DNA of 64,000 nt, from assembly GCF_003710105.1 (NCBI RefSeq), contig NZ_CP033325.1:2790001-2854000 (forward strand). The letters are read 5' to 3'. The stretch comes from Georgenia faecalis. GTDB taxonomy: Bacteria > Actinomycetota > Actinomycetes > Actinomycetales > Actinomycetaceae. The notes beneath the pieces are model-generated. The model saw nothing but the letters and a program-made list of their open reading frames with translations. It had not been told where the DNA came from and made no database searches. This document shows positions 40,396-50,400 of this stretch, one piece after another; the first letter of the stretch is position 1; each line of letters starts with the position of its first letter. The translations under genes were made by a program, and so were the position numbers.

Positions 40396-41025
40396 TCAGC
40401 GACGCCCGGCGTCGGGACTGTCCGGCGTGGCCGCACCCGCGTCGAGGGCGGCCTCGTCGGCGGCAGCGGCGGAGGACTCCGTCGCCGCGGCCTGAGCCTG
40501 CTGGGCCTCGTCGGCGCCCGCGGCCGTCTCGTCCGTCTCGGACTCCTCCGGGGAGGCCTCCGTGGCGGGCGTGGCCTTGGCCGGGTTGGCCGTGACCGAG
40601 CTGGCCTTGCGCGCCGCGCGCTTGGTCGAGGCGTCAGCCTCGCGGACGACGGCCTGCTTGGCGCTCACGGGCTCGAGGACGAGCTCGATGACCGCCATGG
40701 GGGCGTTGTCGCCCTTGCGCGGGCCGATCTTCGTGATGCGGGTGTAGCCGCCCTGGCGCTCGGCCATCGTCGGCGCGATCTCCGCGAAGAGCTCGTGGAC
40801 GACGCGCTTGTCCTTGACCGTGGCGAGCGCCCGACGGCGCGAGCTGAGGTCGCCGCGCTTGCCGAGGGTGATGAGCCGCTCAGCGAGGGGCTGCAGCCGC
40901 TTGGCGCGGGTCTCCGTGGTGGTGATCCGGCGGTGGTCCAGCAGGGCCGTCGCCAGGTTCGCCAGCATGAGCCGCTCGTGCGCGGGACTGCCACCGAGGC
41001 GGGGACCCTTCGGGGGTGTAGGCAT
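40396..41025 (-). CDS. rplQ: Ribosomal protein L17 with Ala/Glu-rich C-terminal extension
   Basis: A 209-residue protein. The L17 core ([20 protein letters not shown] to [10 protein letters not shown]) spans the first ~120 residues. The remaining ~90 residues are low-complexity, rich in Ala, Glu, Asp and Ser. Similar tails occur in actinobacterial L17, and their role is unknown. It is the last gene of the alpha operon. Confidence 0.95.
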   Translation of the reverse strand: MPTPPKGPRLGGSPAHERLMLANLATALLDHRRITTTETRAKRLQPLAERLITLGKRGDLSSRRRALATVKDKRVVHELFAEIAPTMAERQGGYTRITKIGPRKGDNAPMAVIELVLEPVSAKQAVVREADASTKRAARKASSVTANPAKATPATEASPEESETDETAAGADEAQQAQAAATESSAAAADEAALDAGAATPDSPDAGRR

Positions 41026-41061
41026 GGTGTCTCCTGTGTTGATTCGTCGCCGGTGGTGGCG

Positions 41062-42084
41062 TCAGTCGCGCTGCTCGTCGCTGAACTCGAGGTCGCCCTC
41101 GTAGGCCTCGTCCTCGTCGTCCGCCACGAGCGAGAGGTCGAAGTCCGCGGGGCTGTCCTTGAGGCTCAGACCCAGACCGGCCAGCTTCTCGCGGATCTCG
41201 CCGATCGACTTCGCACCGAAGTTGCGGATGTCGAGCAGGTCCGCCTCGCTCCGCGCCACGAGCTCCCCGACCGTGTGGATGCCCTCGCGCTTGAGGCAGT
41301 TGTACGAGCGCGACAGCAGGCCGAGGTCCTCGATGGGCAGGGCCAGGTCCGCCGCGAGGGCGGCGTCCGTCGGCGAGGGGCCGATCTCGATGCCCTCGGC
41401 CTCGGTGTTGAGCTCCCGGGCGAGCCCGAACAGCTCGACGAGCGTCTTGCCGGCCGACGCGATGGCGTCACGCGGCGCGATGGAGCGCTTCGTCTCGACG
41501 TCGACGATGAGGCGGTCGAAGTCGGTGCGCTGCTCGACACGGGTCGCCTCGACCTTGTAGGTCACCTTGAGCACCGGCGAGTAGATCGAGTCGACGGGGA
41601 CCCGGCCGATCTCGGAGTCGAAGCTCTTGTTCTGGGCCGCGGAGACGTAGCCGCGCCCGCGCTCGACGGTGAGCTCGACCTCGAGCTTGCCCTTGGCGTT
41701 GATCGTGGCGATGTGGAGGTCGGGGTTGTGCACCTCGACGCCCGCGGGCGGGGTGATGTCCGCGGCGGTGACCGTGCCGGGGCCCTGCTTGCGCAGGTAC
41801 ATGACGACGGGCTCGTCGTGCTCCGAGGAGACGACGATGTTCTTGATGTTGAGGATGATCTCGGTGACATCCTCCTTCACACCCGGAACGGTGGTGAACT
41901 CGTGGAGGACCCCGTCGATGCGGATGCTCGTCACCGCTGCCCCCGGGATGGAGGAGAGCAGCGTGCGGCGCAGGGAGTTGCCGAGCGTGTAGCCGAAGCC
42001 GGGCTCCAGGGGCTCGATGACGAATCGCGAGCGGTAGTCGGAGACGACCTCTTCGGTCAGCGTGGGGCGCTGGGCGATGAGCAC
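41062..42084 (-). CDS. rpoA: RNA polymerase alpha subunit
   Basis: A 340-residue subunit. The N-terminal assembly domain starts [20 protein letters not shown] and contains [20 protein letters not shown]. The C-terminal domain ([17 protein letters not shown]-like segment to the [10 protein letters not shown] helix) contacts UP elements and activators. It is between rpsK and rplQ. A 112-bp gap with a strong hairpin precedes it. Confidence 0.98.
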   Translation of the reverse strand: MLIAQRPTLTEEVVSDYRSRFVIEPLEPGFGYTLGNSLRRTLLSSIPGAAVTSIRIDGVLHEFTTVPGVKEDVTEIILNIKNIVVSSEHDEPVVMYLRKQGPGTVTAADITPPAGVEVHNPDLHIATINAKGKLEVELTVERGRGYVSAAQNKSFDSEIGRVPVDSIYSPVLKVTYKVEATRVEQRTDFDRLIVDVETKRSIAPRDAIASAGKTLVELFGLARELNTEAEGIEIGPSPTDAALAADLALPIEDLGLLSRSYNCLKREGIHTVGELVARSEADLLDIRNFGAKSIGEIREKLAGLGLSLKDSPADFDLSLVADDEDEAYEGDLEFSDEQRD

Positions 42085-42133
42085 GGTGGTGTTCCTTTCA
42101 GCAGGCGTCCGCTATATGACGCCAAGCAGGGGT

Positions 42134-42163
42134 CCCCGCCGGCCATCGGTCCGGCCGGCGGGG
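42134..42163 (-). terminator. Hairpin between rpsK and rpoA
   Basis: CCCCGCCGGCC and GGCCGGCGGGG form an 11-bp stem with an 8-base loop, 34 bp after the rpsK stop. On the minus strand a TATAGC sequence follows between the hairpin and the rpoA ribosome-binding site. It is probably an attenuator or partial terminator that sets the rpoA level, or an mRNA-stability element. Confidence 0.55.
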
Positions 42164-42196
42164 TCGTTCACGCCCGCCGGAGCGGGCGATCGAGCA

Positions 42197-42604
42197 TCAG
42201 ACGCGGCGGCGCTTGGGGGGGCGGCAGCCGTTGTGGGCCTGGGGCGTGACGTCGGAGATCGAGCCGACCTCGAGGCCGGTGGCCTGGAGCGAGCGGATCG
42301 CGGTCTCACGGCCGGAGCCGGGGCCCTTGACGAACACGTCGACCTTCTTCATGCCGTGCTCCTGGGCGCGGCGGGCAGCGGCCTCGGCGGCGAGCTGCGC
42401 GGCGAAGGGCGTCGACTTGCGGGAGCCCTTGAAGCCGACCTGGCCGGAGGAGGCCCAGGCGATGACGGCGCCGCTCGGGTCCGTGATGGACACGATCGTG
42501 TTGTTGAAGGTGCTCTTGATGTAGGCGTGACCGTGGGAGACGTTCTTGCGCTCCTTGCGGCGCGGCTTGCGCGCGGCGGTCGCCGTACGGGACTTGGGGG
42601 GCAT
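42197..42604 (-). CDS. rpsK: Ribosomal protein S11
   Basis: A 135-residue small-subunit platform protein, with [19 protein letters not shown] near the start and CRPPKRRRV at the end. ATG at 42604. rpsD, which sits between rpsK and rpoA in some bacteria, is absent. Confidence 0.97.
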   Translation of the reverse strand: MPPKSRTATAARKPRRKERKNVSHGHAYIKSTFNNTIVSITDPSGAVIAWASSGQVGFKGSRKSTPFAAQLAAEAAARRAQEHGMKKVDVFVKGPGSGRETAIRSLQATGLEVGSISDVTPQAHNGCRPPKRRRV

Positions 42605-42671
42605 GTGGGGGTTCTCTCCTGGATGAGGTGCTCGGACCGGCCCGCGCGTGCGCACGGGGTCGGACTACTGC

Positions 42672-43046
42672 TTAGCGGGCCTTCTTCTTGCCGGCCACGG
42701 TGCGCTTGGGACCCTTGCGGGTACGCGCGTTGGTCTTCGTGCGCTGTCCACGGACCGGGAGGCCACGACGGTGGCGCAGGCCCTGGTAGGAGCCGATCTC
42801 CACCTTGCGGCGGATGTCGGCGGCGACCTCACGGCGCAGGTCACCCTCGACCTTGTAGTTCGCGTCGATGTAGTCGCGCAGGGCGACGAGGTCCGTGTCG
42901 GACATGTCCTTGACGCGCAGGTCGGGGCTGATGCCCGTCGCCTCGAGCGTCGCCTTCGCGCGGGTGCGTCCCACGCCGTAGACATAAGTGAGCGCAACCT
43001 CTAGCCGCTTGTCGCGGGGGAGGTCGACGCCGGCAAGTCGTGCCAA
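42672..43046 (-). CDS. rpsM: Ribosomal protein S13
   Basis: A 124-residue protein with the normal [20 protein letters not shown] start, [15 protein letters not shown] and the basic C-terminal tail. The initiator is TTG, with AGGAG 8 bases upstream; no ATG or GTG fits the family N-terminus. Confidence 0.97.
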   Translation of the reverse strand: MARLAGVDLPRDKRLEVALTYVYGVGRTRAKATLEATGISPDLRVKDMSDTDLVALRDYIDANYKVEGDLRREVAADIRRKVEIGSYQGLRHRRGLPVRGQRTKTNARTRKGPKRTVAGKKKAR

Positions 43047-43065
43047 CTCAGGTGCTCCTCATACT

Positions 43066-43121
43066 GGTCGGAGGTCTTCCACACCGTCCTCCCGCCGGCT
43101 GGCGGGCCCCGGCCTCCGACC
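43066..43121. other. Nested inverted repeat between rpmJ and rpsM
   Basis: GGTCGGAGG (43066-43074) pairs with CCTCCGACC (43113-43121). Inside, CCCGCC-GGCT-GGCGGG forms another hairpin (43091-43106). It occupies most of the 149-bp spacer before rpsM and may act as attenuator or processing site. Confidence 0.5.
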
Positions 43122-43195
43122 GGGGGTGGTCGACCCGGTCCCCCGGGTCGCTGACGATGTGCTGGTGGCGGTTGCCCGCCGCCGTCAGGGGTGGA

Positions 43196-43309
43196 TCAGC
43201 CCTGACGCTGCTTGTGCCGCAGGTTGGTGCAGATGACCATGACCCGGCCGTGACGCCGAATCACCTTGCAGTTGTCGCAGATCTTCTTGACGCTCGGCTT
43301 GACCTTCAT
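43196..43309 (-). CDS. rpmJ: Ribosomal protein L36
   Basis: A 37-residue protein with the zinc-ribbon ligands Cys11, Cys14, Cys27 and His32, so this is the zinc-binding (C+) form. It starts [14 protein letters not shown] at an ATG, between infA and rpsM. Confidence 0.96.
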   Translation of the reverse strand: MKVKPSVKKICDNCKVIRRHGRVMVICTNLRHKQRQG

Positions 43310-43381
43310 GTCGTTCCTCCGCCGCCGCGCACGACGCACCCCTCGGGCGCTCCTGCGACGGCGATTTGTCGAGTCCGGTGA

Positions 43382-43603
43382 TTACTTGTAGCGGTAGACG
43401 ATACGACCCCGGGTGAGGTCGTACGGGCTCAGCTCGACGACCACCCGGTCCTCGGGCAGGATCCGGATGTAGTGCTGCCGCATCTTGCCGGAGATGTGGG
43501 CGAGCACCTTGTGACCGTTGCTCAGCTCAACGCGGAACATCGCGTTGGGCAGTGCCTCGACCACGGTGCCCTCGATCTCGATGACGCCGTCCTTCTTCGC
43601 CAT
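43382..43603 (-). CDS. infA: Translation initiation factor IF-1
   Basis: A 73-residue OB-fold protein of standard length ([20 protein letters not shown] to RGRIVYRYK). AGCGGAGG lies before the ATG. It normally follows map; here 13.4 kb separate the two, so infA needs its own promoter or readthrough. A TTGACC hexamer is present upstream on the minus strand, but no matching -10 was convincing. Confidence 0.97.
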   Translation of the reverse strand: MAKKDGVIEIEGTVVEALPNAMFRVELSNGHKVLAHISGKMRQHYIRILPEDRVVVELSPYDLTRGRIVYRYK

Positions 43604-43794
43604 ATCCTCCGCTAACTCTTCCCTCGTGCGCGCCGCGTCGTTCCCGGTCCGCTCGCTGTGATGACGCCGCGCGCCGGTCAACGGTGCAGCCCCCACCTCG
43701 GGCAGGGGCCAGTGCCGTGGCACGCGGGTCCAGCGACAAAGCATACGCCATGGCCCGCGGGGCGTGCACCGTGACCGGTCGGGCATACGTCACA

Positions 43795-43826
43795 CGCGTG
43801 GGGGAGCCCAGGGACTCCCCCACGCG
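43795..43826. terminator. Perfect 12-bp hairpin upstream of infA
   Basis: CGCGTGGGGGAG and CTCCCCCACGCG are exact complements around an 8-base loop. Its GGGGGAG/CTCCCCC core recurs in the hairpins at 44255-44303. It may be a terminator, or a leader structure if infA transcription starts upstream of it. Confidence 0.55.
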
Positions 43827-43869
43827 CCGGCCCCTGCAGCTGGCGTCCGCCCTGCGGCGAGCACGCCTA

Positions 43870-43887
43870 CGTCGATCACAAACGCGG
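43870..43887. repeat. 18-bp direct repeat, copy 1
   Basis: CGTCGATCACAAACGCGG occurs here and, identical, at 44344-44361, 474 bp apart and in the same orientation. Both lie in the noncoding region between infA and the surface-protein gene. Confidence 0.85.
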
Positions 43888-44236
43888 CGTGCGCGCACCG
43901 ACGGCTCCTGCGGGACCGCCCGTCACCAGCAGACCGGGCGGGGCCGCACCGGTGGACGGGGTGTTCTGGGGTGACCACGCCGGGGGTTCCCCCACCGGCG
44001 GCCAGCGGCCACGCGGGCCCGCGGGGACGGCCCCCGGCGGGCGGGGGTGTCGCGGACGGTGCTGGGCGCATGGGGGGACTCCTCGAGGTCGACCCCAGCA
44101 CACCACCGACGCGCCGGTCCGCGCGTCCCCTCGGCGGTGGGCCACCGGTTGATCATCGTGGGGCCGCGGGGTGACACCGGGGTGAGCGCGGCGCTCGGGC
44201 GCGCGGCGCGCGGGGCGTAGGCGACGTACGCGGTCA

Positions 44237-44303
44237 CCGCACGACCGTGCGGGTCCCCCGCACAACCGTGCGGGGGAGCCGCATGACTGCGACTCCCCCG
44301 CAC
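44237..44303. terminator. Tandem and mutually exclusive hairpins
   Basis: CCGCAC-GACC-GTGCGG (44237-44252) is followed by CCCCCGCAC-AACC-GTGCGGGGG (44255-44276). The right arm of the second, extended to GTGCGGGGGAG (44268-44278), can instead pair perfectly with CTCCCCCGCAC (44293-44303). The middle arm therefore has two competing partners, like an attenuator. On the minus strand it lies about 180 bp after the surface-protein stop. Confidence 0.55.
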
Positions 44304-44343
44304 CAGCGACGCCCTGGCGCCCTCCCCGGACACCGTCGCACCG

Positions 44344-44361
44344 CGTCGATCACAAACGCGG
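44344..44361. repeat. 18-bp direct repeat, copy 2
   Basis: This copy is identical to 43870-43887. The two copies frame the alternative-hairpin region. No integrase or other mobile gene lies between them. Confidence 0.85.
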
Positions 44362-44483
44362 TACCGGGCGCGCTGCCCCTTCCTCCAAGACAGACCGGGC
44401 GGGCACTGTCACGGAAGACGGGTGGATCTGGTTGCCCTGCCGGGCCCGGGGGTGCGGGGCGTTCCCCGCCCCCCGGGCCACGG

Positions 44484-47400
44484 TCAGGACGTGTGGGACC
44501 GCCGGCGGCCCCGGGCGGCGACCGCCCCGGCGAGGGCGAGCAGCAGCCCGATGGCGGCGAGGCCGCCGATGTCGGCCCCGGTGGGCGGGATCGCCGGCGT
44601 GCGCGGCGGCACGGTGGGCGGCGCCTCCCGGGGCGGGGTCCGGTGGGTCGTCGTGCAGTCGCCCACACACTCCGGGTCCCCGTCGCCGGTGACGACGTTG
44701 ACGAGGGTGGCCGACCAGGCGTCGTCGTCGACCTCGACCTGGTAGGTCAGGGTGGCGGTCCCGGAGAACGTGCCCACCTGCCACACCAGCTCGTCACCGA
44801 CGAGGGCCGCCGTGCCCACGCTCACCGTGATGTCACCGGTGAGGTCGGCGTCGTCGAGGACGTCGGACAGGTCGTCCACCACCCGCACGCCGGTCGGCGT
44901 GCCCTGGGCCTGGAGGGTGACGGTGTAGGTGATGACGTCACCGGGGCGAACCGTCGAACCGGACGCCGGGTCGGACGACTTGCTGATCGTCCAGGACGGG
45001 GGCTCGACGCAGTCGCGGCCGGTGGTGTCCTCGCCCTCGACGGTCAGGGTGGCCGAGTTGAGGAACCCGCCGCCGTCGGTGCCGTCCTCGCCGGTGCACT
45101 GCCCCGCCGGGGTGCCGGGCACGCCCGGCGCCACCGTGGCGACGACCGTCACCGCGTAGGTGTGGGTGGCGCCGCCCGCGATCTCCCGGTCCTGGGCCAG
45201 CACGGCGGTGTCACCCGCCGCGAGGTCCCACGTGCCGGAGACGTCGGTGCCCTCGAGCTCCCACCGCGCCGACGTGGGCGTGATGCCCTGGCCGTACTCG
45301 AGGGTGTCGGTGAGGTCGTAGGTGGTGCCGACGTTCGTCGTGCTGTCGACCACCACGTCGTACGTCACGGTCCACGACCCGTCGTCGTTCTGCGTCGCTC
45401 CCGTGGCGGTCTTGTCGATCTCCAGGGCCGGCTCGGGGATCTCCACACAGGCGTCGTCGTCGTAGTCGTCGTTGCCCGAGGTGAGGGTCGCCCCGTTGAA
45501 CAGACCGCTCCCCGGCGTGCCGCCGTCGGGGACGCAGGGGCGGTCGACCGGGTCGACGCCCGGGGTGAGCGAGAGGTTCACGAGGACCTCGTAGGTGTGC
45601 GTCGCCCCTGCGGGCAGCGCCTCACCGGTGACGATCACCGGCTGCGTGTCCCCGTCCCACTCCTCGTACGTCGTCCCGTCGCGGGAGATCGTCGCGGAGT
45701 TGATGACCACGCCCTCGGCGAACCCGAGGTCGTCGGACAGGTCGTAGGCGAGGTCGTGGGTGTCGCTGGGGTTGTCCACGACGATCGTGTACGCCACGTC
45801 CCACGTCCCGTCGGGGTTGGCCACCAGGTCGCCCTCGCGCTTGTCCACGGTCGGGGCCGCGGGCTCCTCGCAGGCGCGGTCGGTGGTGTCCTCGCCGCCG
45901 ACGGTGATCGTGGCGGCGTTGAGGAAGCCGCCACCGGAGGTGCCGTCCTCGCCGGAGCAGACGCCCGGCTCGGTGCCGATCACACCGGTCTCGACCTCCG
46001 CGACCACCGTCACCGTGTAGGTGTGGGTGGCGTTGCCGGTGATCGCCCGGTCCTCGGCGAGCACAGCCGTGTCACCGGCCGCGAGGTCCCACTCGCCGGA
46101 GGCGTCGGTGCCCTCGAGCTCCCACTCCGCCGACGTGGGCGTGAGGCCCTCCCCGTACTCCAGGGTGTCGGACAGGTCGTAGAACCCTCCGACCGCGGTC
46201 GTGCTGCGCACGATGATCTCGTACGTCACCGTCCAGGAGCCGTCGGCATTCTGGCGGACCCCCGTCGCGACCTTGTCGAGGTCGAGGTCGGGCTCGGTGA
46301 GCGGGTGGCAGGCGTCGTCGTCGTAGCTGTCGTTGCCCGAGACCAGGGTCGCGGCGTTGAACAGCCCGCTGCCCTCACCGTCCTCGGGCTCGCAGTCGCG
46401 GTCCTCGTCATCGATCGCCTGGCTGAGCGAGAGGTTGACGAGCACGTCGTAGACGTGGGTCGTGCCGCGCGGCAGCGCCACGCCGGTGGCGATCACCGGC
46501 TGCGTGTCCCCGTCCCACTCCTCGTACGTCGTCCCGTCGCGGGAGATCGTCGCGGAGTTGATGACCACGCCCTCGGCGAACCCGAGGTCGTCGGACAGGT
46601 CGTAGGCGAGGTCGTGGGTGTCGCTGGGGTTGTCGACGTGGATGGTGTACGTCGCGTCCCACGTCCCGTCCTCGTTCGCCTCGAGGGTGCCCTCGCGCTT
46701 CTCGACCGTGGGAGCCGCCGGCTCCGCGCAGTCACGCACGACGACCTCGCTCTCGTCGACGGTGAGGGTGGCGGCGTTGAGGAACCCGCCGCCCGCCGTG
46801 CCGTCCTCGCCCGAGCACTGGCCCGGCGTCGACCCGACGGTCCCGGTCGCCACCTCGGCGATCACGATGACGGTGTACGTGTGCGTCGTCCGGGCCGGGA
46901 GCGTGACGTCGGTGGCGAGGACGGCGGTGAGGTTGCCGGGCAGGTCCCACTCGCCGGCGTCCGCGGTGCCGTCACGTTCCCACCTCGCCGACGTCGGGGT
47001 GAGCCCCGCGCCGAACTCCAGGGTGTCGGTCAGGTCGTAGCTCGCGCTCAGCGCCGGGTTGTCGTTGGTCACGGTGACGTCGTAGGTGACCGTCCACGAC
47101 CCGTCGGCGTTCTGGTGCGCGCCGAGCGCGGTCTTGTCGACCTCGAGCTCGGGGTCGGGGATCGGGACGCACGCCTCGGCGGACTGCTCGTCGTTGCCCG
47201 AGACGATGGTGACCTCGTTGAACAGGCCCTGACCCGCGTTGCTCCCGTTGACGCCGCAGGCGCGGTCGTCCTCGTCGATGTCCGTGGTGAGGGAGATCGT
47301 CACGGTCACCGTGTACGTGTGCGTCGCTCCGGCCGGCAGCGCCACGCCCGTGGCGATGGTGGTCTCGTCGACGCCGTCCCAGTCGGGGAACGTCGTCCCG

Positions 47401-50400
47401 TCGCGGGACACCGTCGCCGACTCGATGGCGACGCCCTCGGCGAACCCGAGCTCGTCGGAGATGTCGTAGGTGAGGTCCCGGGTGTCGCTCGGGTTGTCCA
47501 CGACGAGCCGGTACGTCACCGTCCAGGTGTCGTCGTCGTTGTCGACGAGCTCACCGGCCTCCTTGTCGACGGTCGGGGCCACCGGCTCGAGGCAGTCGCG
47601 ATCGGTGAGGGTCTGGGTGTTGGCGGTGAGGGTGGCGAGGTTGAGGAAGCCACCGGGAGTCGTGCTGCCCTCGTCCGGGCACTGCCCGGGCTCGGTCCCG
47701 ATGACGCCGGTCCCTACCTCCGCAATGACCGTCACCGCGTAGGTGTGGGTCGCGCCGGCCGCGATGGCGCGGCCGGTGGCGAGCACCGTGGTGTTCCCGG
47801 CGGTGAGGTCCCACTCACCGGAGACGTCGGTGCCCTCGAGCTCCCACTCCGCCGAGGTCGGGGTGATGCCCGCCCCGTACTCGAGGGTGTCGGAGAGGTT
47901 GTACTCGCCCGCGAAGGTCTCCGGGTTGGTCACCACGACGTCGTAGGTCACGGTCCACGACCCGTCGGCGTTCTGGTCCGCGCCCGTGGCCACCTTGTCG
48001 AGGGTGAACTCACCGGGCACGCACACCCTGACCGTCGTGGAGTCGGTCGGGTCCTCCCCGGTGGTGACGTCCACCGTGGCGGTGTTGGTGAACGGGGTGC
48101 ACGTCCCGCCGACCCCCTGGTGGGTGTTCTGGTAGGTGAAGGTGGTCGGCGTGCCCGCGGCGTTCCAGGTGGCCTGCCCGAGCAGCTCGGGCTCGTCGAG
48201 GTCGACCTTGTCGTCGTAGACGTCGACGGTGCGGTCGGTCTCGTCGTCGAGGGTGAACGTGACGTCGACCTCGGCCTCGGTGGACTGGTCGGTGCCGTCG
48301 GCGTCGGTCCACGCGACCGTCGCCGTGTTGGTGCCGGTGGTCGCCGGGGCGGAGGTGAACGTGCAGGAGTAGTCGAGCGTCACGGTCTCACCCGCGGCGA
48401 GCTCGACGTCCGTGCCGCCGGAGACGGTGCACGTGGCACCGCCGCCGACGTCGACGGCGTCCGTGATGTCGACGGTGAGGGTGCCGAAGTCGTTGGGGTT
48501 CGTCACGGTGATCTCACCGGCGAGCTCCCAGCCGGAGTCCTCGGTGTCCCCGGGGATGGCCTCGACCACGTAGTCGTAGGTCGCGGTCCCGTCCGGGTTG
48601 ACGGTGACGTCGGTGTCCTCCACCGACTTGTCGATGTCCCAGAAGTAGGTCCGGTCGAAGGTCGCCTCGGCGGTCTTCGTGGCGGTGACGGGTGCCTGCT
48701 GGCAGACCGTCACCTCCTCCGTGGCCTCCTGGTCGGTCTCGGCGATCCACGCGGTGTTGGTGAAGTCCACGCACTCGCCGGGCACGCCCTCGAGGGTGAG
48801 GGAGTACTCGAACTCCGTCGGGGTGCCGTCCTCGTTCCACTCGGCGGTGCCCAGCGTCACCGGGCTCGCCGGGTTCGTCTTGTCGTCGACGACGGTGATG
48901 GTCTCGTTGATCGGCGTCTGCGACCAGCCGTCGCTCGTCACGTCGGCCGTGCCGACGGCCGAGCTCGTGGGCGTGGGGACGTCGCCGTCCCAGGTGACGG
49001 TCGCCGTGTTCGTCCCCTCGTAGTCCGGCTGCGAGGTGAACGTGCAGGTGTACTCGAAGGTCACCGTGGCACCCGCGGCGATGACGGCGTCCTGGCCGCC
49101 CTCGACGGTGCAGGTGGCCCCGCCGCCCACGTCGACGGAGTCGACGACGTCGGCGGTGATGGCCAGCCACGCGTTGGGGTTGGTCACGGTGATCTCACCG
49201 GTCATCGCCCACTCGGAGTCGGTGAACTCCAGCGGGGTCGCCGTGACCGTGTAGTCGAACGTCGCGGTGCCGTCGGGTCCGATGGTCACCGAGGTCTCGT
49301 CCGCCTCCTTGTCGATCTCCCACAGGTACGTGCGGTCGAAGCTCGTGACGACGTTCTTCGCCACGGTGAGGTCGAGCCCGGTGCAGACCTCGACGGTCTC
49401 GGTGCTCTCCTCATCGACCGCGAGGACACCGATCCCGCCGGCGCCGCGGGAGACGTCGGTGTCGGTGATGCGCGCGGTGTTCTGGTAGGTCTCGCACTGC
49501 CCCGGCACGCCCGGCCAGGTGAGGTCGTAGGTGAAGGTCACGGGGCCGTCGTCCGCCTGGACGCGGTTGCCCACCTGGGTGCCGTCGTCGTAGTCGGTGA
49601 GGTCGAACTCGGAGTCGGTGACGATCACCTCGAAGTCCGTCACGTTGATCTCGGCGCTGGCGAAGGCGAACGCCGCGGTGCCCTGGGCGGAGCCAGCGGT
49701 CCCGGGGAACGTCGTCGCGTTCCACGTAGCCGTCGCGGTGTTGGTGCCGGAGGCGGCAGGCGTCGGCACGGAGCAGTTGTAGGCGAGCGTGAGGCTCGCG
49801 TTGGCCGCCACGGTGACGTTGGTGCCCCCGGCGACCGTGCACGTCCCGTTGGGCAGGCTGTCGGTGACGTTGACCCCGGTGAAGTCCACGTCGTTGGGGT
49901 TGCTCACGACGATGCTGCCGCGCACCCCGTAGCCGGAGTCGATCGGCCCGCTCGGCGTCACGGTGACGTCGTAGGTGAAGGTGGCGTCCTCCCCGGCGGG
50001 GATCTCCTGGCGGTCGGGCTGGCGGACCAGCTTCTCGATCTCCCAGTCGTAGTCACGGTCGAAGTACGTCGCCGCGGTCTTCGTCACCGTGAGCTCGTCG
50101 TAGTCGGGCGGGACCTCGGCGTTGCGGACCGTGCAGGTGACGATCACCTGCGCTCCGACGTCGACGGTGAAGCCGGTGGTGCCGGCGTTCGTCACGGGAA
50201 GGGACGCACCGGTGTCCGTCGTGCACCGGGCGTTGAACCCGCCCTGCTGGGCGAGGGTGTAGCCCGCGTTCACCGTCTCGTTGACGGTGACCGGGGTCGC
50301 GAACGTGCCGGCCGGGTGCGCGACGTCGAAGTTGACCGCGCTCGTGGTGTCGGTCGTCACCGAGGTCGGGGTGACACCGGCGGTCGGCGTGGTGAAGGTC

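Larger units (their letters stand above)
43604..44483. other. 880-bp noncoding region between the giant surface protein and infA
   Basis: No reading frame here has family features or plausible start context. The stretch holds a perfect 12-bp inverted repeat (43795-43826), two copies of an 18-bp repeat, and a group of alternative hairpins at 44237-44303. It presumably contains the terminator of the surface-protein gene and the infA promoter. It is unusually long for this compact region. Confidence 0.7.
45411..47996 (-). repeat. 861-bp tandem repeat units within the giant protein gene
   Basis: The Lys codon of the A-module DK pair falls at 47994, 47133, 46272 and 45411, three exact steps of 861 bp (287 codons). 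Each unit holds one A and one B module. A shortened fourth unit ends with the DUF11-like domain. The protein copies are clearly homologous but mostly diverged, apart from the 145-bp identical stretch. Confidence 0.9.

Noticed and set aside
42085-42196. Missing rpsD as a deletion
   Set aside because: Absence of rpsD between rpsK and rpoA is common in Micrococcales and streptomycetes, where rpsD lies elsewhere.
43874-43884. CRP-like site (TGTGATC half)
   Set aside because: Only one half-site is present in each 18-bp repeat, with no matching inverted half at CRP spacing.
43870-44361. Attachment sites of an integrated element
   Set aside because: The 18-bp repeats enclose only 474 bp of noncoding DNA rather than the LuxR/adhesin genes, and no integrase or tRNA is present.
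45632-46634. CRISPR array or insertion-sequence ends
   Set aside because: The repeats are in-frame protein modules with 861-bp spacing, with no short spacers and no transposase.
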